This document shows positions 1 to 10,262 of a DNA stretch of 64,000 nucleotides, one piece after another (positions within the stretch are counted from its first letter, which is position 1; each line of letters opens with the position of its first letter). The DNA lies in NCBI RefSeq assembly GCF_012273215.1, contig NZ_CP050965.1:2017330-2081329 (forward strand), in the 5' to 3' direction. The translations under genes were made by a program, and so were the position numbers. Source of the DNA: Gemella haemolysans. GTDB taxonomy: Bacteria > Bacillota > Bacilli > Staphylococcales > Gemellaceae. A model generated the notes under the pieces. The model was not told where the DNA came from and searched no databases. It saw only the letters and a list, made by a program, of their open reading frames with translations.

Positions 1-2845
1 TATAAAATTTTCTGGAAATGATACACAGTTTACCTTTGAGTATAGTAAAAAATTTGGAGATATAAATGGTAGACAATATCGCCTAACATATAATACAACA
101 TATATTCCACAACTTAAATTAAAAAATGAGGGTATTTTCAAGAGTACTGAAACAAATATAATATATAGAGCATGGTTTAATAATGCAGAAGCTGGTGGTA
201 CTGGACAAGGGGATTTAATCCAAAAAATTAAAATTTTTAAAGTTGATGAAAATGATAGGCAAATTAAACTTCCTAACGCAGAATTTTTAATTACAAAAGT
301 GAAAGATGGATCTACTTTTACATTGAGAACAGATGCACAAGGAGAAGCTGTTTCTGAGAAATTAGAACCTGGGAAATATAAAATTAAAGAAACGAAAGCA
401 CCTGATGGCTATATACTTGATCCTACAGAAAAAGAAGTAAATGTAGTTGAAGGTGAAGTGTTATTTTGGACAGCAACAAACGCTAAAATAACAAATATAG
501 ATATTGCTGGCAAAAAAACATGGGATGATGCGAACAATCAAGATGGAAAACGTCCAGATAAGATTAAAGTAATCCTAAAAAAGACAGTAGATGGAACAAC
601 GACAACAGTAGTTGAAAAAGAAGTTAAAGCAGATGCTGATGGAAATTGGAAGTATGAGTTTAATAATCTACCAAAACATGAAAACGGGAAACTAATCACA
701 TACAGTATAGATGAAGAGGACGTGCCAGGATACGAAAAAGAAGTTACAGGCTACAATCTTAAAAATAGTCATACACCAGAAAAAGTAAGTGTAGCAGGAA
801 CAAAAACATGGGATGACTCAAACAACCAAGATGGTAAACGCCCAGACAAGATTAAAGTAATCCTAAACAAAACAGTAGACGGACAAACAACAAAAGTAAC
901 AGAAAAAGAAGTAACAAAAGACAACTGGAACTATGAGTTTAACGATCTACCAAAATATGAAAATGGAAAAGAAATCACATACAGTATAGACGAAGAAGCC
1001 GTACCAGGATACGAAAAAGAAGTTACAGGCTACAATCTTAAAAATAGTTATACACCAGAAAAAGTAAGTGTAGCAGGAACAAAAACATGGGATGACTCAA
1101 ACAACCAAGACGGAAAACGCCCAGACAAGATTAAAGTAATCCTAAACAAAACAGTAGACGGACAAACAACAAAAGTAACAGAAAAAGAAGTAACAAAAGA
1201 CAACTGGAACTACGAGTTTAACGATCTACCAAAATATGAAAACGGAAAAGAAATCACATACAGTATAGATGAAGAAGCCGTACCAGGATACGAAAAAGAA
1301 GTTACAGGCTACAATCTTAAAAATAGTTATACACCAGAAAAAGTAAGTGTAGCAGGAACAAAAACATGGGATGACGCAAACAACCAAGACGGAAAACGCC
1401 CAGACAAGATTAAAGTAATCCTAAACAAAACAGTAGACGGACAAACAACAAAAGTAACAGAAAAAGAAGTAACAAAAGACAACTGGAACTACGAGTTTAA
1501 CGATCTACCAAAATATGAAAACGGAAAAGAAATCACATATAGTATAGATGAAGAAGCCGTACCAGGATACGAAAAATCAGTAGAAGGATATAACCTGAAA
1601 AACACACATACACCAGAAAAAGTAAGTGTAGCAGGAACAAAAACATGGGATGACGCAAATAACCAAGACGGAAAACGCCCAGACAAGATTAAAGTAATCC
1701 TAAACAAAACAGTAGACGGACAAACAACAAAAGTAACAGAAAAAGAAGTAACAAAAGACAACTGGAACTACGAGTTTAACGATCTACCAAAATATGAAAA
1801 CGGAAAAGAAATCACATACAGTATAGATGAAGAAGCCATACCAGGATATGAAAAAGAAGTTACAGGCTACAATCTTAAAAATAGTTATACACCAGAAAAA
1901 GTAAGTGTAGCAGGAACAAAAACATGGAATGACGCAAATAACCAAGATGGGAAACGCCCAGACAAGATTAAAGTAATCCTAAATAAAACAGTAGACGGAC
2001 AAACAACAAAAGTAACAGAAAAAGAAGTAACAAAAGACAACTGGAACTATGAGTTTAACGATCTACCAAAATATGAAAATGGAAAAGAAATCACATACAG
2101 TATAGATGAAGAGGCTGTACCAGGATATGAAAAATCAACAGATGGTTATAATTTGAAAAATAAATATACACCAGAAAAAGTAAGTGTAGCAGGAACAAAA
2201 ACATGGGATGACGCAAATAACCAAGACGGAAAACGCCCAGACAAGATTAAAGTAATCCTAAATAAAACAGTAGACGGACAAACAACAAAAGTAACAGAAA
2301 AAGAAGTAACAAAAGATAACTGGAACTACGAGTTTAACGATCTACCAAAATATGAAAACGGAAAAGAAATCACATACAGTATAGATGAAGAAGCCGTACC
2401 AGGATACGAAAAATCAGTAGAAGGATATAACCTGAAAAACACACATACACCAGAAAAAGTAAGTGTAGCAGGAACAAAAACATGGGATGACGCAAATAAC
2501 CAAGACGGAAAACGCCCAGACAAGATTAAAGTAATCCTAAACAAAACAGTAGATGGACAAACAACAAAAGTAACAGAAAAAGAAGTAACAAAAGACAACT
2601 GGAACTACGAGTTTAACGATCTACCAAAATATGAAAATGGAAAATTAATCAAATATAGCATAGATGAAGTAGATGTACCAGGATATAAAAAATCTATAAA
2701 AGGATATGACCTTACAAACAAATACATTCCACCAAAACCAAAATTACTTAATACAGGAAGCGCGCCAAGAGAAGTAGGAGGCTTAGGAGTATTGGGGTTA
2801 CTAGCAGGATATGTGTTAATTAGAAGAAAAAATAAAACAAACTAA
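1..2845 (+). CDS. Wall-anchored CnaB-repeat adhesin, 5' end outside the window
   Basis: The frame is open from base 2 to the left edge, so only the C-terminal 947 codons are seen. The first ~165 visible residues resemble the equivalent part of the adhesin at 3691-9468 (end of a collagen-binding-like fold, then a CnaB domain with the KETKAPDGY motif). Eight CnaB repeats follow (494-2734). Each keeps the Lys in TKTW, the acidic SIDEE strand and the Asn in YNLKN, which in the CnaB family form an intramolecular Lys-Asn isopeptide bond. The C-terminus has a hydrophobic helix and a RRKNKTN tail, as in sortase substrates, but the motif reads LLNTG instead of LPXTG. It is probably a surface stalk protein for host adhesion; the ligand is unknown. 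Confidence 0.9.
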   Translation, partial: IKFSGNDTQFTFEYSKKFGDINGRQYRLTYNTTYIPQLKLKNEGIFKSTETNIIYRAWFNNAEAGGTGQGDLIQKIKIFKVDENDRQIKLPNAEFLITKVKDGSTFTLRTDAQGEAVSEKLEPGKYKIKETKAPDGYILDPTEKEVNVVEGEVLFWTATNAKITNIDIAGKKTWDDANNQDGKRPDKIKVILKKTVDGTTTTVVEKEVKADADGNWKYEFNNLPKHENGKLITYSIDEEDVPGYEKEVTGYNLKNSHTPEKVSVAGTKTWDDSNNQDGKRPDKIKVILNKTVDGQTTKVTEKEVTKDNWNYEFNDLPKYENGKEITYSIDEEAVPGYEKEVTGYNLKNSYTPEKVSVAGTKTWDDSNNQDGKRPDKIKVILNKTVDGQTTKVTEKEVTKDNWNYEFNDLPKYENGKEITYSIDEEAVPGYEKEVTGYNLKNSYTPEKVSVAGTKTWDDANNQDGKRPDKIKVILNKTVDGQTTKVTEKEVTKDNWNYEFNDLPKYENGKEITYSIDEEAVPGYEKSVEGYNLKNTHTPEKVSVAGTKTWDDANNQDGKRPDKIKVILNKTVDGQTTKVTEKEVTKDNWNYEFNDLPKYENGKEITYSIDEEAIPGYEKEVTGYNLKNSYTPEKVSVAGTKTWNDANNQDGKRPDKIKVILNKTVDGQTTKVTEKEVTKDNWNYEFNDLPKYENGKEITYSIDEEAVPGYEKSTDGYNLKNKYTPEKVSVAGTKTWDDANNQDGKRPDKIKVILNKTVDGQTTKVTEKEVTKDNWNYEFNDLPKYENGKEITYSIDEEAVPGYEKSVEGYNLKNTHTPEKVSVAGTKTWDDANNQDGKRPDKIKVILNKTVDGQTTKVTEKEVTKDNWNYEFNDLPKYENGKLIKYSIDEVDVPGYKKSIKGYDLTNKYIPPKPKLLNTGSAPREVGGLGVLGLLAGYVLIRRKNKTN
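494..2734 (+). repeat. Eight CnaB repeats, 279-bp period
   Basis: Repeat units start at 494, 782, 1061, 1340, 1619, 1898, 2177 and 2456. The first is divergent and three codons longer (288 bp). The other seven are exactly 279 bp (93 codons) and nearly identical even at silent sites. The last three units match the last three units of the neighbouring gene in their linker sequences (KSTDGYNLKNKY, then KSVEGYNLKNTH), so the two arrays have probably exchanged sequence. Confidence 0.95.
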
Positions 2846-2871
2846 GTTATAGATATAGATAGTTTATTAAA

Positions 2872-2910
2872 AAATACGAGACATATAAAAAATATGTCTT
2901 GTATTTTTGT
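2872..2910 (+). terminator. Intrinsic terminator of the first adhesin gene
   Basis: A 15-bp stem (2872-2886 with 2892-2906, one G-T pair) is followed by a T-rich tract. The stem sequence AAATACGAGACATA is reused in the terminator after the second adhesin at 9486, which fits a tandem gene duplication. Confidence 0.85.
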
Positions 2911-3690
2911 TTTCATTAAGTAAGTAAGAACTAAGCTTAATTGTGAAAGTATATAAACAGTTTGGAGAGATAAGCAAAGAGTTTAATCAAAGAAAAGATA
3001 AGAATAAAAATAAAAAATATAAGTGGATTATATTAGGGGAATATTAGAGTGACAAAATATTTCTTATTTAATTTATCTAGTAATTAAAACTATATGAGCA
3101 GAAAAATGATAAATAAAATAATTAATAATTATATTCTATACTTAATATTAAAGTTTGCTTTATGAATATAAGACTTAATTTAATTGATATTATCGTAATT
3201 TATTAATTTAAAGTTTTTAAATTTGGTAATTAGACATTAAGTGATAATTATGATATAATCTTAGCCAAGCAAAGTTGTATTTTTGTAAAAAATAGAGTTG
3301 TTAAAAAAGAAAAACATTATGATTATAGAGATGATAACTATATCTTTTGAAATAAAAAGAGCTAAGTAGACTGGCTATAAAAATTAATAAGCATAATTAA
3401 CTTTATATTTTAATGTAGTGGGAAAGTTTATTGCAATCATACAATTTTGTCTAAGAGACACTGCTTTTATATTATACTCCTTAGTAATAAGAAATAACAA
3501 CTTTAACATGATAACAAAAATATGGCAACAAAAAGTTGGAATAGAAAATAAAAGTTAATAGTGACGTTTTTCACAAAAATTAATTTACAGTATTTATAAA
3601 GTAGAAATTAAGTAAGTATTTAAGGGGTAGTAGGTATGAAGTAATAAAAAATATTATGAAGTAATAAAAATATTAGGAGATAAAGTTATA
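2911..3690. other. 780-bp AT-rich intergenic region
   Basis: No credible protein gene is seen. It contains a promoter candidate at 3231-3259. Just before the next gene there is a 20-bp direct repeat (3636-3655 and 3656-3675, containing ATGAAGTAATAAAAA). From the promoter the untranslated leader would be about 425 nt long. Confidence 0.6.
3231..3259 (+). promoter_or_regulatory. Promoter candidate for the second adhesin
   Basis: TAGACA, a 17-bp spacer, then TATAAT preceded by TGA (extended -10). This is the best sigma-A match in the 780-bp gap. Confidence 0.5.
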
Positions 3691-6600
3691 ATGATAAAGA
3701 ATAAAATTATTAAAAAAGCATTTAAGTTGTTTTTAGCTTTTTCACTGCTTTTAGGAATTCTGCTGCAAAATAGCAGTTTATCAGTTGTAAAAGCAGAAGA
3801 AGCAAATCGTGTTAACACAAAAATAACTAGATTTGAAATTAAAAATACTGATGGTAGTGCTGTTCCACCTGGGCAGGAATATGGTTATTGGAACCAATTT
3901 CGACTAGATATGGACTGGGATGCAAGTTCGTATGGAAACAAATTAAAAGAAGGGGATTATTTTATAGTTACATTACCCGACAAATTTAAATATCCAACAG
4001 ATGGTCCGACAGTAGATTTTCCACTTTATACACCAGATGGTAAGACTGTTATCGCCAATGCGCATGTTAATTCTAATGGTGAAAACGGTGGTGGAACAGT
4101 AAAAGTTACATTTACAAAGTATGTAGAAAATAAAGAAAACGTAAAAGGTAATTTGTATCTACAAGCAAGATTCGCTTTTGATAAAATAAAAGAAGGTGAA
4201 AACAACGTAATTATTGTTTCAATCGGAGGCGTTCCAACTTCTGTTGATATTAAAATAGGGAAAAAACCTATTATTGAAAATGAAACATTTGCTAAATGGG
4301 GAGAAAAAGTTCCTGGAAAAGAAGACGAAGCTAAATGGGTTTTACGTGTCAACCATAAAAAAGGAAATTACAAAAATGTGACAATATCAGATAAACTTTA
4401 TGTAAATACAGGATCTTTGCCACCGGAGATTCATTATATTGTAAATTCTTTTGTGATACATAAGGTTGAATATAATGAGTTTGGAAATACAACAAGAGTT
4501 GTTAGTACTCATAATTATGATGAATTAAAAGATTTTTTACATTTCTTTGATAATAATACAAGGTTTATATTTGATTTAAGTAAAAAATTTGGGGATATAA
4601 ATGGTAAGCAGTATCTTTTTGAGTATAGATCTACATATACTCCACAACTGATGTTAAGAAATGAGGGAGTATTTCATAGTACAGAGAAAGATGAAATATC
4701 GCGAGCGTGGTTTAAAAATTCAGAAGCTGGTGGCGGTGGACAAGGTGATTTAACTCAAAAAATTAAAATCTTTAAAATAGATGAAAAAAATAATAAAATT
4801 AAATTACCTGATGCTGAGTTCTTAGTTACAAAGATAGCAGATGGGTCTACTTTTACATTAAAAACAAATGCACAAGGAGAAGCAGTTTCTGATAAACTTG
4901 ACCCAGGTGTGTATAAAATTAAAGAAACTAAAGCACCTAAGGGTTATGAACTTGATGAAACGGAGCGAGAAATAACAGTAGTCGAAGGAGAGGCGTTATT
5001 CTGGACAGCGACAAATGCAAAAATAAAAGCGTCAGTAGAGTTAGGTGCTAAGAAAACACTTGAAGGAAAGGCGTTAGAAGCAAACAAATATAGCTTTACA
5101 TTGAAAAAAGAAAATGGTGAAATTATAGAAACAGTGGAAAACGCAGCGAATGGAGATGTTAAATTCAAAGCTCTGACTTATGATCAAGAAGGAACTTATA
5201 AATACAAAATCTCTGAGGTTCAAGGAAATGAACAGGGTATAACGTACGATCAAACTGAACATGAAGTAGTAGTAACGGTAACAACAGATAACGCTACAAA
5301 CAAACTAAAAGCAGAAGTATCAAAACAACCAGATCAAGTTAAATTTACTAACAGATACACACCAGCAGCAGATGTATCAGTAGAATTAGGGGCTAAGAAA
5401 ACACTAGAAGGGAAAGCGTTAGAAGCAGAAAAATATAGTTTCACATTGAAAAAAGAAAATGGTGAAGTTATAGAAACAGTGAAGAATGCAGCGAACGGAG
5501 ATGTTAAATTCAAGGCTCTAACATATACAGAAGCACAAATAGGAAAACATAAATACAAAATTTCGGAAGTAAAGGGTTCTGAGACAGGAATAACATATGA
5601 TGAAACTGAGTATGAAGTAGAAGTAACAATAACGAAAGATAACGCTACTAATAAACTAAAAGTAGAAGTATCAAAACAACCAGATCAAGTTAAATTTACT
5701 AATATATACACACCAGCTAAAACTGAAATTTCAGTAACTAAAGCTTGGAAAGATGCAGATAATCAAGATGGGAAACGTCCAGAATCAATTATTGTAAAAC
5801 TTTTAGCTGATGGAAACGAGACTAACAAAACGGTAGAATTAAATGCAGGAAATAATTGGACAGCGAAATTTACTAATTTAGATGCAGATAAAGGTGGAGT
5901 ACCTATTAAGTATACAATAGCAGAAGTAAATGTTCCGGCAAGATATACTTCAGTAATAAGCGGAGAAGCGAAGACTGGACTTACTATTACAAACAGCTAC
6001 ACACCAGAAGTAATAAATGTATCAGGAACAAAAACATGGGATGACGCAAATAACCAAGACGGAAAACGCCCAGACAAGATTAAAGTAATCCTAAATAAAA
6101 CAGTAGACGGACAAACAACAAAAGTAACAGAAAAAGAAGTAACAAAAGACAACTGGAACTACGAGTTTAACGATCTACCAAAATATGAAAACGGAAAAGA
6201 AATCACATATAGTATAGATGAAGAAGCCGTACCAGGATACGAAAAAGAAGTTACAGGCTACAATCTTAAAAATAGTCATACACCAGAAGTTGTAAATGTT
6301 CAAGGAACAAAAACATGGGATGACTCAAATAACCAAGATGGAAAACGTCCAGACAAGATTAAAGTAATCCTAAACAAAACGGTAGACGGACAAACAACAA
6401 AAGTAACAGAAAAAGAAGTAACAAAAGACAACTGGAACTACGAGTTTAACGATCTACCAAAATATGAAAACGGAAAAGAAATCACATATAGTATAGATGA
6501 AGAAGCCGTACCAGGATACGAAAAAGAAGTTACAGGCTACAATCTTAAAAATAGTTATACACCAGAAAAAGTAAGTGTAGCAGGAACAAAAACATGGGAT

Positions 6601-9468
6601 GACTCAAACAACCAAGACGGAAAACGCCCAGACAAGATTAAAGTAATCCTAAATAAAACAGTAGACGGACAAACAACAAAAGTAACAGAAAAAGAAGTAA
6701 CAAAAGACAACTGGAACTACGAGTTTAACGATCTACCAAAATATGAAAACGGAAAAGAAATCACATATAGTATAGATGAAGAAGCCGTACCAGGATACGA
6801 AAAAGAAGTTACAGGCTACAATCTTAAAAATAGTCATACACCAGAAGTTGTAAATGTTCAAGGAACAAAAACATGGGATGACTCAAATAACCAAGATGGA
6901 AAACGTCCAGACAAGATTAAAGTAATCCTAAACAAAACGGTAGACGGACAAACAACAAAAGTAACAGAAAAAGAAGTAACAAAAGACAACTGGAACTACG
7001 AGTTTAACGATCTACCAAAATATGAAAACGGAAAAGAAATCACATATAGTATAGATGAAGAAGCCGTACCAGGATACGAAAAAGAAGTTACAGGCTACAA
7101 TCTTAAAAATAGTTATACACCAGAAAAAGTAAGTGTAGCAGGAACAAAAACATGGGATGACTCAAACAACCAAGACGGAAAACGCCCAGACAAGATTAAA
7201 GTAATCCTAAATAAAACAGTAGACGGACAAACAACAAAAGTAACAGAAAAAGAAGTAACAAAAGATAACTGGAACTACGAGTTTAACGATCTACCAAAAT
7301 ATGAAAATGGAAAAGAAATCACATATAGTATAGATGAAGAAGCCGTACCAGGATACGAAAAAGAAGTTACAGGCTACAATCTTAAAAATAGTCATACACC
7401 AGAAGTTGTAAATGTTCAAGGAACAAAAACATGGGATGACTCAAATAACCAAGATGGAAAACGTCCAGACAAGATTAAAGTAATCCTAAATAAAACAGTA
7501 GACGGTGTAACAACAAAAGTAACAGAAAAAGAAGTAACAAAAGACAACTGGAACTACGAGTTTAACGATCTACCAAAATATGAAAACGGAAAAGAAATCA
7601 CATATAGTATAGATGAAGAAGCCGTACCAGGATACGAAAAAGAAGTTACAGGCTACAATCTTAAAAATAGTTATACACCAGAAAAAGTAAGTGTATCAGG
7701 AACAAAAACATGGAATGACGCAAATAACCAAGATGGGAAACGCCCAGACAAGATTAAAGTAATCCTAAATAAAATAGTAGACGGACAAACAACAAAAGTA
7801 ACAGAAAAAGAAGTAACAAAAGACAACTGGAACTACGAGTTTAACGATCTACCAAAATATGAAAACGGAAAAGAAATCACATACAGTATAGATGAAGAAG
7901 CCATACCAGGATATGAAAAAGAAGTTACAGGCTACAATCTTAAAAATAGTTATACACCAGAAAAAGTAAGTGTAGCAGGAACAAAAACATGGGATGACGC
8001 AAACAACCAAGACGGAAAACGCCCAGACAAGATTAAAGTAATCCTAAACAAAACAGTAGACGGACAAACAACAAAAGTAACAGAAAAAGAAGTAACAAAA
8101 GACAACTGGAACTACGAGTTTAACGATCTACCAAAATATGAAAACGGAAAAGAAATCACATACAGTATAGATGAAGAAGCCGTACCAGGATATGAAAAAG
8201 AAGTTACAGGCTACAATCTTAAAAATAGTTATACACCAGAAAAAGTAAGTGTAGCAGGAACAAAAACATGGAATGACGCAAATAACCAAGATGGGAAACG
8301 CCCAGACAAGATTAAAGTAATCCTAAATAAAACAGTAGACGGACAAACAACAAAAGTAACAGAAAAAGAAGTAACAAAAGACAACTGGAACTACGAGTTT
8401 AACGATCTACCAAAATATGAAAACGGAAAAGAAATCACATACAGTATAGATGAAGAAGCCATACCAGGATATGAAAAAGAAGTTACAGGCTACAATCTTA
8501 AAAATAGTTATACACCAGAAAAAGTAAGTGTAGCAGGAACAAAAACATGGGATGATGGAAATAACCAAGATGGGAAACGTCCAGATAAAATCAAAGTAAT
8601 CCTAAACAAAACAGTAGATGGACAAACAACAAAAGTAACAGAAAAAGAAGTAACAAAAGACAACTGGAACTACGAGTTTAACGATCTACCAAAATATGAA
8701 AACGGAAAAGAAATCACATACAGTATAGATGAAGAGGCTGTACCAGGATATGAAAAATCAACAGATGGTTATAATTTGAAAAATAAATATACACCAGAAA
8801 AAGTAAGTGTAGCAGGAACAAAAACATGGGATGACGCAAATAACCAAGACGGAAAACGCCCAGACAAGATTAAAGTAATCCTAAATAAAACAGTAGACGG
8901 ACAAACAACAAAAGTAACAGAAAAAGAAGTAACAAAAGATAACTGGAACTACGAGTTTAACGATCTACCAAAATATGAAAACGGAAAAGAAATCACATAC
9001 AGTATAGATGAAGAAGCCGTACCAGGATACGAAAAATCAGTAGAAGGATATAACCTGAAAAACACACATACACCAGAAAAAGTAAGTGTAGCAGGAACAA
9101 AAACATGGGATGACGCAAATAACCAAGACGGAAAACGCCCAGACAAGATTAAAGTAATCCTAAACAAAACAGTAGACGGACAAACAACAAAAGTAACAGA
9201 AAAAGAAGTAACAAAAGACAACTGGAACTACGAGTTTAACGATCTACCGAAATATGAAAACGGAAAAGAAATCACATACAGTATAGATGAAGAAGCAGTT
9301 GCTGGATATAAGAAAACTATAGATGGTTATAATCTGAAAAATACTTATATCCCACCTAAACCAAAATTACCTAATACAGGAAGCACATCAACTGAACTAG
9401 GTGGATTAGGATTTTTAGCTGCATTAACAGGATTGGTATTAGCTAGAAGAAAAAATAAAACTAATTAA
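3691..9468 (+). CDS. LPXTG-anchored collagen-binding-like/CnaB-repeat adhesin, 1925 aa
   Basis: Start supported by AGGAGA at 3675. Domain order: signal peptide (1-36, ending near VKAEE); adhesin head resembling the Cna/SdrD-type N-terminal ligand-binding folds (~40-340); a CnaB domain (~360-450, KLPDAEF to KETKAPKGY); two ~112-residue pilin-type isopeptide domains (~450-670, KKTLEGKALEA...YSFTLKKENG); one divergent CnaB (~675-770); twelve 93-residue CnaB repeats (6010-9357); then KPKLPNTGS, a membrane helix and RRKNKTN. LPNTG is a standard sortase A motif, so the protein should be covalently attached to peptidoglycan as a long stalk with a binding head. Collagen as ligand is only a family-level guess. 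Confidence 0.92.
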   Translation: MIKNKIIKKAFKLFLAFSLLLGILLQNSSLSVVKAEEANRVNTKITRFEIKNTDGSAVPPGQEYGYWNQFRLDMDWDASSYGNKLKEGDYFIVTLPDKFKYPTDGPTVDFPLYTPDGKTVIANAHVNSNGENGGGTVKVTFTKYVENKENVKGNLYLQARFAFDKIKEGENNVIIVSIGGVPTSVDIKIGKKPIIENETFAKWGEKVPGKEDEAKWVLRVNHKKGNYKNVTISDKLYVNTGSLPPEIHYIVNSFVIHKVEYNEFGNTTRVVSTHNYDELKDFLHFFDNNTRFIFDLSKKFGDINGKQYLFEYRSTYTPQLMLRNEGVFHSTEKDEISRAWFKNSEAGGGGQGDLTQKIKIFKIDEKNNKIKLPDAEFLVTKIADGSTFTLKTNAQGEAVSDKLDPGVYKIKETKAPKGYELDETEREITVVEGEALFWTATNAKIKASVELGAKKTLEGKALEANKYSFTLKKENGEIIETVENAANGDVKFKALTYDQEGTYKYKISEVQGNEQGITYDQTEHEVVVTVTTDNATNKLKAEVSKQPDQVKFTNRYTPAADVSVELGAKKTLEGKALEAEKYSFTLKKENGEVIETVKNAANGDVKFKALTYTEAQIGKHKYKISEVKGSETGITYDETEYEVEVTITKDNATNKLKVEVSKQPDQVKFTNIYTPAKTEISVTKAWKDADNQDGKRPESIIVKLLADGNETNKTVELNAGNNWTAKFTNLDADKGGVPIKYTIAEVNVPARYTSVISGEAKTGLTITNSYTPEVINVSGTKTWDDANNQDGKRPDKIKVILNKTVDGQTTKVTEKEVTKDNWNYEFNDLPKYENGKEITYSIDEEAVPGYEKEVTGYNLKNSHTPEVVNVQGTKTWDDSNNQDGKRPDKIKVILNKTVDGQTTKVTEKEVTKDNWNYEFNDLPKYENGKEITYSIDEEAVPGYEKEVTGYNLKNSYTPEKVSVAGTKTWDDSNNQDGKRPDKIKVILNKTVDGQTTKVTEKEVTKDNWNYEFNDLPKYENGKEITYSIDEEAVPGYEKEVTGYNLKNSHTPEVVNVQGTKTWDDSNNQDGKRPDKIKVILNKTVDGQTTKVTEKEVTKDNWNYEFNDLPKYENGKEITYSIDEEAVPGYEKEVTGYNLKNSYTPEKVSVAGTKTWDDSNNQDGKRPDKIKVILNKTVDGQTTKVTEKEVTKDNWNYEFNDLPKYENGKEITYSIDEEAVPGYEKEVTGYNLKNSHTPEVVNVQGTKTWDDSNNQDGKRPDKIKVILNKTVDGVTTKVTEKEVTKDNWNYEFNDLPKYENGKEITYSIDEEAVPGYEKEVTGYNLKNSYTPEKVSVSGTKTWNDANNQDGKRPDKIKVILNKIVDGQTTKVTEKEVTKDNWNYEFNDLPKYENGKEITYSIDEEAIPGYEKEVTGYNLKNSYTPEKVSVAGTKTWDDANNQDGKRPDKIKVILNKTVDGQTTKVTEKEVTKDNWNYEFNDLPKYENGKEITYSIDEEAVPGYEKEVTGYNLKNSYTPEKVSVAGTKTWNDANNQDGKRPDKIKVILNKTVDGQTTKVTEKEVTKDNWNYEFNDLPKYENGKEITYSIDEEAIPGYEKEVTGYNLKNSYTPEKVSVAGTKTWDDGNNQDGKRPDKIKVILNKTVDGQTTKVTEKEVTKDNWNYEFNDLPKYENGKEITYSIDEEAVPGYEKSTDGYNLKNKYTPEKVSVAGTKTWDDANNQDGKRPDKIKVILNKTVDGQTTKVTEKEVTKDNWNYEFNDLPKYENGKEITYSIDEEAVPGYEKSVEGYNLKNTHTPEKVSVAGTKTWDDANNQDGKRPDKIKVILNKTVDGQTTKVTEKEVTKDNWNYEFNDLPKYENGKEITYSIDEEAVAGYKKTIDGYNLKNTYIPPKPKLPNTGSTSTELGGLGFLAALTGLVLARRKNKTN
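6010..9357 (+). repeat. Twelve CnaB repeats, 279-bp period with 558-bp dimers
   Basis: Units start every 279 bp from 6010 (6289, 6568, 6847 and so on to 9079). Units 2-7 alternate between a VVNVQG and a VSV(A/S)G opening, so the pairs 2+3, 4+5 and 6+7 form a 558-bp higher-order repeat. Near-identity at silent positions shows recent expansion by unequal crossing-over or conversion. Confidence 0.95.
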
Positions 9469-9485
9469 TAAATAGTTTATACGAG

Positions 9486-9526
9486 AAATACGAGACATAG
9501 AGCCAAAATATGTCTCGTATTTTTGA
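9486..9526 (+). terminator. Intrinsic terminator of the second adhesin gene
   Basis: A perfect 14-bp stem (9486-9499 with 9509-9522) is followed by a T-tract. Its left arm matches the terminator at 2872. Confidence 0.88.
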
Positions 9527-9581
9527 TTTTTTATGATACAATTAGGATGGGATAAATAAATTAGAATTTATTGAGGAAAAG

Positions 9582-10052
9582 ATGAAAATAGAAATTAGAG
9601 AAGTTATAAATAAGGAAGAAAAAGAAGAGATATCCAAGGAAGTACTTTATGATTTACCAGAATGGTTTGGACTTCCTGAAAGCACAGAAAATTATATTAT
9701 AGATTCGTAAGATAAACCATTATTGGCTTTTTATGTGAATGATGAAGTCGCAGGTTATATTGTTTTAAATGCAACGAGTAAGGATTGTGCAGATATTTTT
9801 GTTATGGGTGTTAAGAAGAAATTTCATAGAATGGGTATTGGATTAAAATTGAACAATGCATTTGAAATCTTGGCTAAAAAATTAGGATATACATACTCAC
9901 AGGTGAAAACAGTTAAGACAGGTTGCTACAAAGAGTATGATATTACCAATAAGTTTTATATAGCGATGGGCTATAAAGAATTGGAATGTTTTCCTACTCT
10001 ATGGGATGAATGGAATCCATGTCAAATATATATCAAATACCTTGGAGAATAA
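9582..10052 (+). pseudogene. GNAT acetyltransferase, interrupted by in-frame TAA
   Basis: From ATG 9582 (GAGG upstream) the frame reads MKIEIREVINKEEKEE through PEWFGLP to IIDS, then TAA at 9708-9710, and continues in the same frame with DKPLLAFYVNDEVAGYIVL to the end. The downstream part holds the GNAT core, including a RMGIGLKL acetyl-CoA loop and a late FYIAMGYKE strand. Both halves are clearly one ~156-residue acetyltransferase, so the stop is a nonsense change (for example CAA or GAA to TAA). The C-terminal part could in principle start at TTG 9723, but it lacks the N-terminal strands. Substrate unknown. Confidence 0.8.
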
Positions 10053-10262
10053 TAAATTTTGAATTATGAAATTATCAACAAAAATAGACTCTTTGTTAAA
10101 TTCAATTGATGGAGAAAAATAGAATTATCTATATTGTTATATTTTATAAAAGGAACTTTTAACAAACGAAACTTAAGTATAAGTTAATTTATAATATCAC
10201 TATGCTAAAAAATAATTATGTGATACACTGTAAATATAGATTAACGAGAAAGGGATATAGAA

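Noticed and set aside
1489..9221. Identical 90-residue open frames on the minus strand within the CnaB repeats
   Set aside because: They are antisense shadows that recur because the repeats are identical; no ribosome binding sites or promoters.
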